Shown here: positions 52,284 through 61,928 of the stretch, piece by piece | Position numbering within the stretch: position 1 is the stretch's first letter | How the letters are laid out: each line of letters starts with the position of its first letter | NCBI GenBank assembly: GCA_963777975.1 | Contig: CAVZSO010000002.1 | Location: forward strand, 442,847-506,846 | From: CSP1-4 sp963777975 | Lineage (GTDB): Bacteria > Chloroflexota > Limnocylindria > Limnocylindrales > CSP1-4 | Length of the DNA: 64,000 bases | Direction: 5' to 3' | Program-made: the position numbers and the translations under genes | The notes under the pieces: model-generated | The model's database searches: none | What the model was told of the DNA's origin: nothing | The model's input: the letters and a program-made list of their open reading frames with translations, nothing else

Positions 52284-52610
52284 ATGACCCCGCTGGCATC
52301 GACCGACGCGCCCTCGGCGGTGGTGCAGAACCCGCCGCAGGTCGAGGACGACGTCGACGTTCGCCGGCGCCTCCTGCCCCCCTACAAAGTCATCCTCCAC
52401 AACGACGACCACAACCCCATCCCCCACGTGGTGAAGGCCCTGCAGAAGTCGGTGCCCGGGATGAGCTTCGGCCGGGCGACGGCGATCATGTGGGAGGCCC
52501 ACACGGCGGGGAAGGCCATCGTGGTCACCTGTCCGCTCGAGCTGGCCGAGCTCTACCAGCAGCGCCTCCTCTCGTTCGGCCTGACGGCCACGATCGAGAA
52601 GGACGACTGA
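52284..52610 (+). CDS. clpS: Clp protease adaptor protein ClpS
   Basis: 108 residues. The core PPYKVILHNDDHNPIPHVVK, VVKALQKSVPGMSFGRATAI and VVTCPLELAELYQQRLLSFG is ClpS: the LHNDDxxP loop that binds N-end-rule residues and the helix pair. It delivers N-degron substrates to ClpAP (or ClpC). The N-terminal 35 residues are low complexity, normal for the flexible arm. ATG 52284; the upstream GTG 52266 is less likely. Confidence 0.92.
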   Translation: MTPLASTDAPSAVVQNPPQVEDDVDVRRRLLPPYKVILHNDDHNPIPHVVKALQKSVPGMSFGRATAIMWEAHTAGKAIVVTCPLELAELYQQRLLSFGLTATIEKDD

Positions 52611-52719
52611 GCCCTCCCCCGCAGGCCCCGCGTCCCGACGAGCGGCGCCTCCAACGCAGCGCGGCACGCGGCCGGTTCGTACCGCAGTCTGGCCCTCCCC
52701 CGCAGGCCCCGCGTCCCGA
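52611..52719. repeat. 28-base perfect direct repeat
   Basis: The same 28 bases occur at 52611-52638 and 52692-52719, 81 bases apart, flanking 53 unrelated bases between clpS and the AraC gene. The unit begins GCCCTCCCCCGCAGG and ends CGCGTCCCGA. No transposase ends or hairpin are seen. A recent local duplication, a dispersed intergenic repeat of this genome or paired regulator sites are all possible. Confidence 0.75.
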
Positions 52720-52725
52720 GGTGGC

Positions 52726-53183
52726 ATGATCTCGCAGGTGACCAGCAGTCCCGCCGCGGCGCAGCACCTGCGCGACCTGGCGCAACTGCGCCGCGTCCGC
52801 GACCGGATCGACCGGGAGTACGCGCAGCCGCTGGACGTCGAGGCGCTCGCCCGGGGCGCGAACATGTCGGCCGGGCACCTCAGTCGCGCCTTCAAGCTCG
52901 CCTACGGCGAATCGCCCTACGCCTACCTGATGACGCGGCGCATCGAGCGCGCGATGGCCCTGCTGCGTCGCGGCGACCTCAGCGTCACCGAGGTCTGTTT
53001 CGCGGTCGGCTGCGCGTCGCTCGGCACCTTCAGCACCCGCTTCGCCGAGCTGGTCGGCGTCCCGCCCGGCGTCTACCGGCGCGACGCGGTGCGCGCGTCT
53101 GAGGGCATGCCGGCGTGCGTGGCGAAGCAGGTGACCAGACCGATCAGGAATAGAGAAGCGCCCGCGCCCAAGTCGCTCCTACC

Positions 53184-53187
<4 letters not shown>
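52726..53187 (+). CDS. AraC-family HTH regulator
   Basis: 153 residues, DNA-binding part only: LDVEALARGANMSAGHLSRA, FKLAYGESPYAYLMTRRIER and LSVTEVCFAVGCASLGTFST, with FAELVGVPPGVYRR ending the second helix-turn-helix. No ligand-binding domain. The stop overlaps the VOC start as ATGA. Such AraC-VOC pairs are common, the regulator probably controlling its own operon. ATG 52726 lies next to the direct repeat. Confidence 0.87.
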
Positions 53188-53603
<416 letters not shown>

Positions 53604-53638
53604 GCCGTCGGGCGCCGGCCGGCCGGCGCCGCCGGGGC

Positions 53639-54472
53639 TCACGCCGGCCCGCGCCGCCCGACGTACAGGTGGTGCGCCGACGCCCCCAGCAGATCGGGGT
53701 CGGTGCAGGTCTCCACGATCAGGCGCAGCCAGTCCGCCCACTGCCCGTCCGGCAGGCGGTTGACGGCCTGCTCCTGGAACGCGGCGAAGCCCTCGGCGGC
53801 GGCCAGGGCGACGGTGCGGAAGCCGCGGCGCTCGAAGAGGCGCCGCAGCTCGGCCGGACGCAGGTAGGCGGCGTCCGTCCAGGCCGCGCCCGGCACCGCT
53901 GGGGCGACGCCCTGGCCCAGGGCGAGGCGCAGCTCCGGGGCCGCGATCTGCTCCGGCCAGTGCTGGAGGGCCAGCCGGGCGGGGGTGTAGCGGGCGACGG
54001 CGGAGGCGAAGACGGCGCCCCCCGGGCGCAGCACGCGGCGCACCTCGGCGACGCACCGCCCCCGCTGGCGGGCGGTCAGCAGGTGGTACAGGGGCCCGAG
54101 CAGCAGCACGGCGTCGAAGTGCCCGTCCGGCCAGCGGGAGAGATCGCGCACGTCCCCCTCCTCGACCGCCTCGAAGCGCTCCTCGACCCCGGCGACGGCG
54201 CCCCACTCCCGGGCCAGCTCGAGGCAGTGCGGCGAGAGATCGAGCAGCGAGACGCGGTGGCCCGCCTGAGCCAGGGCGACGGCGTAGCGCCCCGGGCCGC
54301 TGCCGGCGTCGAGGACGCGCGAGTCCGGGGCGAGGGCCTCCCGCACGAAGCGCCAGGTGACCTCGAACTCGATCCGGGCGTAGCGGTCCTTGGCCAGGCG
54401 CTCCAGCTCCTCGGCGGCGTAGGTCTGGTAGTGCGCGCGCACCCGTTCCAGGGCGCTCCCGTCGGCGCTCAT
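53639..54472 (-). CDS. Class I SAM-dependent methyltransferase
   Basis: 277 residues, intact. SAM motif I is SRVLDAGSGPGRYAVALAQA; RVSLLDLSPHCLELAREWGA follows. WPDGHFDAVLLLGPLYHLLT and RVLRPGGAVFASAVARYTPA are post-motif regions. The GPLYHL segment is common in small-molecule methyltransferases of the UbiE/ubiquinone-like group. ATG 54472 gives MSADGSALERV; an earlier in-frame ATG at 54535 would run into the HAIR-like site. It is divergent from hsp20 across 145 bases. Confidence 0.87.
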   Translation of the reverse strand: MSADGSALERVRAHYQTYAAEELERLAKDRYARIEFEVTWRFVREALAPDSRVLDAGSGPGRYAVALAQAGHRVSLLDLSPHCLELAREWGAVAGVEERFEAVEEGDVRDLSRWPDGHFDAVLLLGPLYHLLTARQRGRCVAEVRRVLRPGGAVFASAVARYTPARLALQHWPEQIAAPELRLALGQGVAPAVPGAAWTDAAYLRPAELRRLFERRGFRTVALAAAEGFAAFQEQAVNRLPDGQWADWLRLIVETCTDPDLLGASAHHLYVGRRGPA

Positions 54473-54522
54473 GGCCCCAATCCTACGCCGACGAACACAG
54501 TAGCTCAGGAGACAACAAGAAA

Positions 54523-54543
54523 CTTGAGCGTTCATAAGGCAAG
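54523..54543. promoter_or_regulatory. HAIR-like site upstream of hsp20
   Basis: CTTGAGC, seven bases, AGGCAAG: 11 of 14 positions match CTTGAGT-N7-ACTCAAG with exact spacing. It ends five bases before the TTGACA -35 of hsp20. The left half shares TTGAGC with the clpB copy. Weaker than the clpB site, but position and spacing agree. Confidence 0.5.
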
Positions 54544-54547
54544 GTTA

Positions 54548-54577
54548 TTGACATCTAGACCACCATCGTGATACGGT
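54548..54577 (+). promoter_or_regulatory. Promoter of hsp20
   Basis: A perfect -35 TTGACA at 54548-54553, 18-base spacer, and TACGGT at 54572-54577. The start would be near 54584, about 34 bases before ATG 54618. AGGAGG at 54601-54606 is the ribosome site. Confidence 0.6.
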
Positions 54578-54617
54578 AGAGACATCACGCAGCGCTCCCG
54601 AGGAGGAACCGTCCGCC

Positions 54618-55130
54618 ATGGCCCGCATCGTCCGCTTTGAGCCCTTTAGCGTCGCCCCCCGTCGCCCGCGTCCGGCGCTCGACCGCGCTTTCGACCGCAT
54701 GGTGCTCGACACGCTCGGCCTCGCCCCGCGCTACGCCGAGGCCCGCCGTCCCGGCCTGACCAGCAACCTCTACGAGACCGAGTCCGGCTATTCCGTCGAG
54801 CTGCCCCTGCCGGGCGTCAAGGCGGAGGACGTGGAGATCAGCGTGCAGGAGAACCTGCTCGCGCTCACGGTCAAGCGCCAGTGGAGCGCCCCCGAGCAGG
54901 CCCGCGTGCTCTGGCAGGGCTTCGGCTCCGGCGAGTGGCAGCAGACCTTCACCCTGCCCGGCGAGGTCGACGCCGAGCGGGTCGCCGCCCACCTGGAGGA
55001 CGGCGTGCTGCGCCTGCAGCTCCCCAAGGCAGCCCACGCCCGCCCGCGCCAGATCAAGGTGCAGGGCGGCGCTGAGGCGGTGAAGCCGAACGAGGACGGC
55101 GCCGCCGCGCCCGAGACGGCCGGCGTCTGA
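54618..55130 (+). CDS. Hsp20/alpha-crystallin-family small heat-shock protein
   Basis: 170 residues. The alpha-crystallin domain spans about residues 50-140: YETESGYSVELPLPGVKAED, VEISVQENLLALTVKRQW and FTLPGEVDAERVAAHLEDGV, ending LRLQLPKAAHARPRQIKVQ. The I-x-I tail motif is replaced by IKVQ. It holds unfolding proteins for ClpB/DnaK. Its promoter carries a HAIR-like site as clpB does, suggesting shared HspR control. Confidence 0.93.
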   Translation: MARIVRFEPFSVAPRRPRPALDRAFDRMVLDTLGLAPRYAEARRPGLTSNLYETESGYSVELPLPGVKAEDVEISVQENLLALTVKRQWSAPEQARVLWQGFGSGEWQQTFTLPGEVDAERVAAHLEDGVLRLQLPKAAHARPRQIKVQGGAEAVKPNEDGAAAPETAGV

Positions 55131-55180
55131 GCGCCCTGAGGCGCGCGCCCCTTCCGCGGACAACCGCTACCGCTTCCTGG

Positions 55181-55212
55181 GCGACCCGGGGCCTCCACTG
55201 GCCCCGGGTCGC
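55181..55212 (+). terminator. Hairpin after hsp20
   Basis: Perfect 13-base stem GCGACCCGGGGCC with its complement, loop TCCACT, followed by TGATTCCT. It ends 82 bases after the hsp20 stop. The short T run makes it a weak intrinsic terminator. Confidence 0.55.
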
Positions 55213-55364
55213 TGATTCCTCCGCCCCCGCAATGGGGGCCTCACCCCACCCCCCGCCGGGGACATCGTGATATGCTTCACAAAGTCCCTGAGGCGAGCGC
55301 GCGGCGGGCGTCGCCCGCCGGACGGCAGCGGGACGAGGCCTGGACTGAGGGGAGTCACCGTTCG

Positions 55365-55748
55365 ATGTGGGCACGCGCCGCACTGTGCAGCGCCCTGGTC
55401 GCTGTGGCGATCGGGCTGGCCGGCTGCGGCGGCAGCGCCGGGGCGACCGACGCCGCCGGCGACGGCCCCGGAACGACCGTCGTCGGCCTGGATTCGATGA
55501 AATTCAATCCGGACGCCGTCACGGTGAAGGCCGGGACGGCGGTGAAGTTCACCTTCCGCAACGGGGGCATCCTGCCCCACGACTTCATCACCGAGGGCGC
55601 CGACCAGAACGTGCGCCTGACCAACATCACCGGCGGCCGGGCCGGCAGCGGCACGTTCCTGGCGAACAAGCCGGGCACCTACAGCGTCGTCTGCGTGCAG
55701 CCGGGCCACAAAGAGGCGGGCATGACCGCCAGGATCGTCGTGGAGTGA
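55365..55748 (+). CDS. Cupredoxin-domain lipoprotein (type 1 copper)
   Basis: 127 residues. The signal peptide ends VAIGLAGCGG, with a lipobox cysteine. The mature plastocyanin-like domain has FRNGGILPHDFITEGA (first histidine) and YSVVCVQPGHKEAGM (Cys, His and Met), the four ligands of a blue-copper site. It probably carries electrons on the outer face of the membrane. ATG 55365 is selected because the signal peptide follows directly and GGGGAG is upstream; an in-frame ATG 31 codons earlier lacks these. Confidence 0.87.
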   Translation: MWARAALCSALVAVAIGLAGCGGSAGATDAAGDGPGTTVVGLDSMKFNPDAVTVKAGTAVKFTFRNGGILPHDFITEGADQNVRLTNITGGRAGSGTFLANKPGTYSVVCVQPGHKEAGMTARIVVE

Positions 55749-55808
55749 CCCGGTGACGCGCGGGGGGTAACGCCGGCGCCGGCGCGAACTACCTCTGCCC
55801 CCCGCTGG

Positions 55809-55852
55809 GGCGAGGCCCGCCGGTCCAGGAAGCTGGACCGGCGGGCCTCGCC
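55809..55852. terminator. Bidirectional hairpin terminator
   Basis: A perfect 19-base stem (GGCGAGGCCCGCCGGTCCA and complement) with loop GGAAGC lies between the convergent cupredoxin and nrdJ genes. Very stable, but without a long T tract on either side. Confidence 0.65.
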
Positions 55853-55895
55853 CTGACTCCTGTCGCTCAGCTCCGGGCGCCGCGCCCGGCCCGGC

Positions 55896-58350
55896 TCAGC
55901 ACTCGCTGTAGCCGCAGCTGTGGCACTTGGCGCACCCTTCCTCGTAGACCAGGGCGGCGTCGCCGCACTCCGGGCAGAGGTCGGCCTTGATGCTGCGCCC
56001 GAGCAGGAGCTGCGCCGGCTCGGGGGCCGCCGGCGGCGCCGCCGGGGCCTCGGGGAAGGGCGCCTGGGCGGCCAGATTGACCACCTCCATCCCGCCGAGG
56101 AACTCGGCCAGCACCTGGGCGATGGCGTCCGGCAGGGAGCGCACGCGGTTGCGCCCGAAGCCGAGCTGACGCCCCCCGCCGATCCCGGAGAGCTGGTCGA
56201 CCACCTCCTGCAGGCGCTCGCCCGCCGAGAGGGGCGAGGGCAGACGCAGGACGAGGGAGATCAGCCGGCCGAGGGCCTCGGTCACGGCGGCCGTATCCGA
56301 TCCGGCCTTACCCACCTGGAGGAACACCTCGAACGGTTGCCCGCCCCCGTTGCGGGTCACGGTGGTGAACATCGTGCCCAGGGGCGTCGGCATGCGGTAG
56401 GTGATCCCCTCGGCCGCCCGCGGGCGGGGCTTGAGGTGCTGGCCCGGCTCGGGCGTGCCGCCGAAGGAGAGGCCGAGCTGCACGGCCTCAGGGGAGGCGT
56501 GGCCGGCGACCCCGTCCGGGACGGGGAGCCGCGGCGGGGCGGCCGGCGCCGCCTCGGGCGCGGCGGCGGCCTTCGGCTTCTCCTCGATGTGCGAGAGCAC
56601 GCCCTCCCGGCAGCCGTCGCGGAAGTAGGTGACGCCCTTGCAGCCGTAGTCGTAGGCCTTGATGTAGAGCTCCTGCACCTGCTCGACGGTGTGGTCGTTC
56701 GGGGCGTTCACCGTCTTGGAGATGGACGAGTCGGTGAACTGCTGCACCTTGGCCTGGACGCGGACGTGCTCCTCCGGGCTGAGGTCGTTGGCCGAGACGA
56801 ACCAACCCGGCGCCGTGGCGGCCGCGGCCTCGGGGTGCTCGTCCTTCCAGGCCTGCAGCAGGGGGTGGTAGAGGATGTGCTCGCCGGTGCGGTCGCGGCG
56901 CACCATGGCGAAGTCGAAGACCGGCTCGATGCCGGACGAGACGCCGGCCAGCAGCGAGGTCGTGCCCGGTCGGGGCCTGCGTCAGCAGCACGGCGTTGCG
57001 GATCCCGTTGCGGGCGATCTTCTCCTGCACCGGCGCCGCCAGGCGCTTGATGAAGCGCCCCTGCAGGTACTTCTCCCGGTCGAACATGGGGAACGGCGCC
57101 TTCTCGGCGGCGAGGTCGGCCGAGGCGTCGTAGGCCGCGTCGCGGATGGTGCGGTAGATGCGCTCGATCACCGGGACGCTCTCGTCCGTGCCGTAGGGGA
57201 TGTGCAGCTTGATCAGGGCGTCGGCCAGGCCCATCGTGCCCAGCCCGGTGCGCCGCGTGCTGAGCTGGGCGCGGGCGTTCTCGTCGAAGAAGTACTCGGT
57301 GGCGTCGACGACGTTGTCCAGGAAGCGCATGGAGATGCGCGACGCCTCGGCCAGGGCCTCGTAGTCGAAGACGCCGGGGGTGTCCGCGGTGCCCCCGGCG
57401 ACGAACGCTGAGAGGTTCAGCGCCCCCAGGTTGCAGACGCCCCACTCCGGCAGCCCCTGCTCGCCGCAGGGGTTCACGCAGATGATGTTCTCGTAGTACC
57501 AGGTGTTCGACTCTTCGTTGTAGCGGTCGATGAAGACGAGGCCGGGCTCGCCCGCCTCCCAGGCGCTCTCGCAGATCATGTTCCACAGCTGGCGGGCGGG
57601 GAGGGTCTTGCGCACCTCGCCGTTCCACACCAGGCGCCACTCGGCGTCCGCCTTGACCGCCTCCATGAAGGCGGTCCGAGACGCAGACGGAGAGGTTGGC
57701 GTGGTTGATCGTTGGTCAGATTCTTCTTGACCGTGATGAACTCTTCGATGTCCGGGTGGTCGTCGTTGAGCATCAGCATCAGCGCCCCGCGCCGCGAGCC
57801 GCCCTGCTGGATGACGTCGCCGGTGGCCACCGAATAGAGCTCGGCCCAGGAGCAGGGGCCGGAGGCGGTGCCGTTGACGGTCTTGATGTAGCTGCCCTTG
57901 GGGCGCAGCGAGGAGAGGTTGATGCCGACGCCGCCGGCCCGGGCCATGATCTCGGTCATGACCTTGAGGTTGTCCAGGATGCCGCTGCGGGCAGTCCTCC
58001 GGGCTGGGGATGACGAAGCAGTTGTAGTAGGTGACGTGGTGGCCGGTGCCGGCCCCGGAGAGGATGCGCCCCCCGGGCACGAACTTGAAGTCGGAGAGGA
58101 CGTCGTTGAAGCGCTCCTCCCAGTGCCGGCGCGCCTCGTCCGTGGTCTCCACCTCGGCGATCGCGCGGGCCACCCGGCGCCACATCTGCTCCGGGTAGTG
58201 CTCGACGGCCTGCCCGGTCTCGTCCTTGAGGGCGTAGCGGTCCATGAAGACCTTGCCCCGGATGCCGTCCAGGACCGTGCCCGCCGCCGGCAGCTGGATG
58301 TCCCTGGGGCCGCCGGGCTGCTGACCGACGTGATCTTGAACGGTTGCCAT
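55896..58350 (-). CDS. nrdJ: Vitamin B12-dependent ribonucleotide reductase (frame broken)
   Basis: About 815 residues. The N-terminal part has FMDRYALKDETGQAVEHYPE, FVPGGRILSGAGT and YYNCFVIPSPEDC. After breaks near 57990 and 57685 come ARAGGVGINLSSLRPKGS and SGPCSWAELYSVATGDVIQQ. Then NPCGEQGLPEWGVCNLGALN carries the active-site Cys and Glu. RTGLGTMGLADALIKLHIPY follows. After a break near 56970, VNAPNDHTVEQVQELYIKAY leads to a C-terminal zinc ribbon CPECGDAAL...CAKCHSCGYSEC, including the redox cysteines. Class II enzymes reduce nucleotides using adenosylcobalamin, with or without oxygen. ATG 58350. Confidence 0.92.
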
Positions 58351-58444
58351 CGTTCCCTCCCGAACGGGTGCTGGATGTCCGCTGCGCCTGACGTCGCACG
58401 CGGCCGCGCTGCCGAGTCCGTCCTTGCAGGCCCTATGCCACTAA

Positions 58445-58463
58445 ATGTGCGGTTCGTGCACAT
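58445..58463. promoter_or_regulatory. Palindrome overlapping nrdJ promoter
   Basis: ATGTGCGGTTCGTGCACAT has 6-base perfect arms (ATGTGC/GCACAT) around seven bases. It overlaps the predicted -10 and start site of nrdJ, where a repressor would act. It lacks the A/T-rich core of known NrdR boxes, and NrdR boxes normally occur in pairs about 31 bases apart, so another regulator is likely. Confidence 0.45.
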
Positions 58464-58489
58464 CCTACCACTACGGGTAGCGTCGTCAA
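58462..58489 (-). promoter_or_regulatory. Candidate nrdJ promoter
   Basis: On the minus strand TTGACG (58489-58484), 16 bases, then TAGGAT (58467-58462), with TGG before the -10 forming an extended -10. The start would be near 58455, giving a leader of about 105 bases to ATG 58350, long enough for regulation, though no riboswitch was recognised. Confidence 0.5.
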
Positions 58490-58566
58490 GGGCTACTTCA
58501 GGACAAAGTGCGCCAGTGTAGCGGCGCGGCCGCGGGGCCCGAGAAGCGGAGCGGCCGCCGCTGCTC

Positions 58567-59770
58567 TTAACGAGCGGCGTCGATCGTTCGCCCGAGGCGG
58601 CGGATACCCTCCACCAGCTCGTCGGGCGGCAGGAAGGAGAACGCCAGGCGCATGTTGCGCCGGCCGTCGCCGTGGGCGAAGTAGCTCGCCCCGGGGATGT
58701 AGCTCACCCCGGCCGCGGCCGCGGGCGCCAGGAGCCGCCGCGTCCATCCCCTCGGGGAGGGTGACCCAGGTGAAGAAGCCGCCGTCCGGGCGCGTCCAGG
58801 AGACGTCCGGCGGCGCGTACTCGGCGAGGGCGTCCATCATGGCGTCGCGCCGGGCGCGGTAGATGCCGCGCAGGTCGGCGATGTGCGCCGCGAGCCGGGA
58901 GGTCGATCCGCCGTCGCCGGCGGCGAAGGCGGTGGCCAGGTAGCAGGCGAACGGGCTCGTGCCGACGTCCACTTTCAGCTGCAGCAGCCGGGGCAGCAGG
59001 GCCCGCGGCGCCACGAGATACCCCAGGCGCAGGCCGGCGGCCAGGATCTTGGAGAACGTGCGCACCTGGAAGACGAGGGCCTCGGGGTCGAGCGAGTAGA
59101 GGGAGGGCAGGGCCTCCCCGTCGTAGCGCAGCTCGCTGTAGGCGTCGTCCTCGAGGACGGCGGCGCCGAAGCGGCGGGCGACCGCCACCAGCTCCGTGCG
59201 CCGCTCCAGGCCCAGGGTCACCCCGCCCGGATTGTGGAAGGTGGGGATGGTGTAGATCAGCTTCGCCCGGCGCCCCTCCCGCTGGAGGCGCTCCAGGAGC
59301 GCCTCCAGGGCGGCCGTGTCCATTCCCTGGCCGTCGACGGGCACCTCGTGCAGGTCGGCCTCGGCGTTGCGGAAGGTCTGCAGGGCGCCGATGAAGGTCG
59401 GCGCCTCGACGACCACCACGTCTCCGGGATCGACCAGCAGGTGGGTCACCAGATCGATGCCCTGCGAGCCGCCGACGGTGACCAGCAGGTTGTCCGCGGT
59501 GACGCCGATTCCCTCGGCGCCGAGCTTGGCGACGAGCAGCTCGATGAAGGCCGGGGGGCCGGCGATCGGGCCGTACTGGAGGGCGTCCCGGCCGCTGCGC
59601 TGCAGCATGCGACCGGCGGTCTCCACCAGCACATCGATGGGGAACGAGCCGGGGTCGGGGAAGCCGTAGGTGAGGGGGATGACGCCCGGCGGCGAGGCAG
59701 CGCCGGCGCGGAAGAGCGCCGGCGCGGCGCGGGCGGCGCGCCGGGCGAGCAAGGGCTGGAAATCGATCAC
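58567..59770 (-). CDS. PLP aminotransferase of the LysN/MocR-C-terminal group (frame broken)
   Basis: About 400 residues. FGFPDP-like YGFPDPGSFPIDVLVE starts the core; ALQYGPIAGPPAFIELLVAK and LLVTVGGSQGIDLVTHLLVD follow. YTIPTFHNPGGVTLGLERR, EDDAYSELRYDGEALPSLYS and VRTFSKILAAGLRLGYLVAP (PLP lysine in SK) complete the fold. It resembles 2-aminoadipate and aromatic aminotransferases. A break near 58735 leads to the C-terminal piece and TAA at 58567. It lies beyond the nrdJ promoter region and is read the same way. Substrate uncertain. Confidence 0.83.
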
Positions 59771-59852
59771 AGGCAGACGTCCGGGGGCCGAGGCCGGGGG
59801 TGCGGGCGCCGCGACCGGCGTGGCGCCCGGGCCCCGGCCGGCGGGCCGCGTC

Positions 59853-60479
59853 TCAGGCGAAGCTCGCCGTTCCGGCGATCCGGGCCATCTGCACGGCCTT
59901 GTCGTAGTTCTCGGCGACCTTGCCCCAGTTCATGTTCTTGAAGAAGGCCTTGATGTAGTCCGCCCGGGCCGAGCCGTAGTCCATGAAGTAGGCGTGCTCG
60001 TAGACGTCCAGGGTCATCACCGGGATGGTGCCCCAGACCCCGCCCTGGTTGTGGGCGTCGGCGATGAAGATGTGCAGCTTGCCGTCGGTGGGATCGAGCG
60101 CCACGTTGGCCCAGCCGCGGGCGGCCATCCCGCCGGCGTGGAGCTCGGTGGTGAAGGCGTCGAAGGAGCCGAAGTCCCGGGTGATCTGCTCGGCCAGGGC
60201 GCCCGCCGGCGCGCTGCCGTCGCCGCCCAGGTGGCTGAAGTACAGCTCGTGGAGGATCTGCCCGTCCGCGTTGAAGGTCTCTTCGTGCTTCAGGGCGCGG
60301 TACTCGCTGTAGGTCTGGGCGGACTTGCTGCGGTCGGCGTTGGGCAGCGCCGCCTCGATCTCGTTGCGCTTGTTGACGTACCCGGGGTAGAGCTTGTCGT
60401 GGTGGGTCTCGATGGTCTGCGCCGAGATGCCATCCAGGGCATCCTTGGCGAAGGGGAGGTCCTTGACCGCGAAGGGCAT
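59853..60479 (-). CDS. Fe/Mn superoxide dismutase
   Basis: 208 residues, intact. The N-terminal helical hairpin has TIETHHDKLYPGYVNKRNEI with metal His at about residue 26. HELYFSHLGGDG gives the second histidine region. The C-terminal domain has WANVALDPTDGKLHIFIADA and LDVYEHAYFMDYGSARADYI with the DxxxH ligands. The missing canonical RLPDLPYDYGALEP-type start is replaced by PFAVKDLPFAKDAL. It removes superoxide in the cytoplasm. ATG 60479 has AAAGGAG upstream. Iron versus manganese cannot be told. Confidence 0.93.
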   Translation of the reverse strand: MPFAVKDLPFAKDALDGISAQTIETHHDKLYPGYVNKRNEIEAALPNADRSKSAQTYSEYRALKHEETFNADGQILHELYFSHLGGDGSAPAGALAEQITRDFGSFDAFTTELHAGGMAARGWANVALDPTDGKLHIFIADAHNQGGVWGTIPVMTLDVYEHAYFMDYGSARADYIKAFFKNMNWGKVAENYDKAVQMARIAGTASFA

Positions 60480-60597
60480 GGGAGTGCTCCTTTCCTGCCG
60501 GCCGTCGTTGGGCGTACCATCACCATAGCCCCAGAAATCGCGGAGCGTCAAGGCGCGTCCAGGTTACGCACTGGGGCGATCCAAGGAGAGCGGGGCA

Positions 60598-61884
60598 GTG
60601 AAAGTCGTCTGCACGGGGATGTCCGGGACCGGCCGGACGAGCTACGTCCGGGGGGTCGCCGAGGCCGCCCGGGCGGCGGGACAGACCCTCCACGTGTTCG
60701 ACGTGCGGGACGCCATGTTCCACCTGGCGCGGGAGCGCGGCGAGCACCTCGAAGAGGAGACCGTCCTGGACGTCTTCCCCACCGCCCTCGGCGCCTACCG
60801 CGCAGGCGGCCCTGGAGCGCATCGCCGCCGAGGTCAAGGCCCTGCCGGAGGACAAGTCCTGGATCCTGGTGACGCACGCCACGTTCTCCTGGAACTACTC
60901 GATCGTCCCCGGCCTCGACGTCTACTACCTCAACCTGCTGCAGCCGGACCTGTACGTGACCATCGCGGACGGCATCCTCTCCATCCGCGCCCGGCTGACC
61001 GAAGAGCGCTGGCAGCGGCTGTACACGGTCAACAACCTGCTCTGGTGGCGGGACGTGGAGCGGGCCTCGACCGAGATGATGGCCGCCTGGCAGCGCAAGC
61101 CGCACTACCTCATCGGGCGCCGGCAGGGCCCGGAGACGCTGCACCGCCTGATCTTCGCCCCCCAGACCACCACCACCTACCTGTCCTACCCGATGACCCA
61201 CCTCCAGGGTGAGGAGCTGCTCGCCCGCCTCGAAGCGTTCCGGCAGCGCCTGGGGCAGCGGGTGATCGTCTTCGATCCGGCGGCGGTCGACGACTTCACC
61301 GTGGACCTCGACGCCCCGGTGGGCTTCTCCGACGGCAGCGTGCAGGCCGGCGACGTCGGGGCGACCCTGAGCTCGACCAAGCTGGAGGGGGACGTCCCGG
61401 ACGGCGCCGGACGCGGTGGCGCCTTCGGCGGCGTCGGCGGCCCGGCGAGCAAGACCGGGCGGGCGCGCGACCTGATCCTGGACGCCCGCGACGGCTCAGA
61501 CGGCGGCCCGCCCCGCCCGGAGAACGCGGAGAACCTGGAGCACATCGACGGCCAGATCGTCGACCGCGACTACAAGCTGATCGAGCAGTCCCAGACGGTG
61601 GTCGTCTACTACCCCACGACCACCCTCTCCGCCGGCGTCATCTGTGAGATGAAGGAGGCCATCCACCGGGGCAAGCGGGTCTACGCCCTGTGGCTGCCGG
61701 AGCAGCCCCCAGCCCCTTCTTCACCCGCTACTGCACCCGCTGGTTCCGGGAGGAGGAGGCCCTCTTCGCCTACCTGGACGAGGCCGGGATCGCCCCGGCG
61801 CAGGGGGAACGTCCCGGGTCCCAAGTCCCGGGCCCCAGGTCGGCCACGCCGAAGCGGAAGAGCCCGGCGACGTCCCGCGGTTAG
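60598..61884 (+). CDS. P-loop kinase-like plus deoxyribosyltransferase-like fusion protein (frame broken)
   Basis: About 428 residues. GTG 60598 (AAGGAG upstream) starts KVVCTGMSGTGRTSYVRGVA, a P-loop with Arg where Walker A has Lys. The domain resembles small nucleotide kinases: TLHVFDVRDAMFHLA, SWILVTHATFSWNYSIVPG and LYVTIADGILSIRARLTEER. After about residue 200 a second domain begins TTTTYLSYPMTHLQGEELLA and ends QIVDRDYKLIEQSQTVVVYY and SAGVICEMKEAIHRGKRVYA. This matches nucleoside 2-deoxyribosyltransferase/DUF4406-like proteins, with the expected glutamate in CEM. A glycine-rich insert lies between. Breaks near 60805 and 61710. It may act in nucleotide salvage or sensing. Confidence 0.55.
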
Positions 61885-61928
61885 CCCCGGAACCCCAACT
61901 CCCGACCCGGGCCCTGGGCCCCGGGACG

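Noticed and set aside
58351..58460. Cobalamin riboswitch in the nrdJ leader
   Set aside because: The leader is only about 105 bases and no B12-box-like sequence was seen.
58445..58463. NrdR box at nrdJ
   Set aside because: The palindrome lacks the A/T-rich core and the second copy about 31 bases away that define NrdR boxes.
61885..61928. Terminator between the P-loop fusion gene and nrdR
   Set aside because: The CCCGGG-rich stretch can fold in several ways but shows no clean long stem with a T tract.
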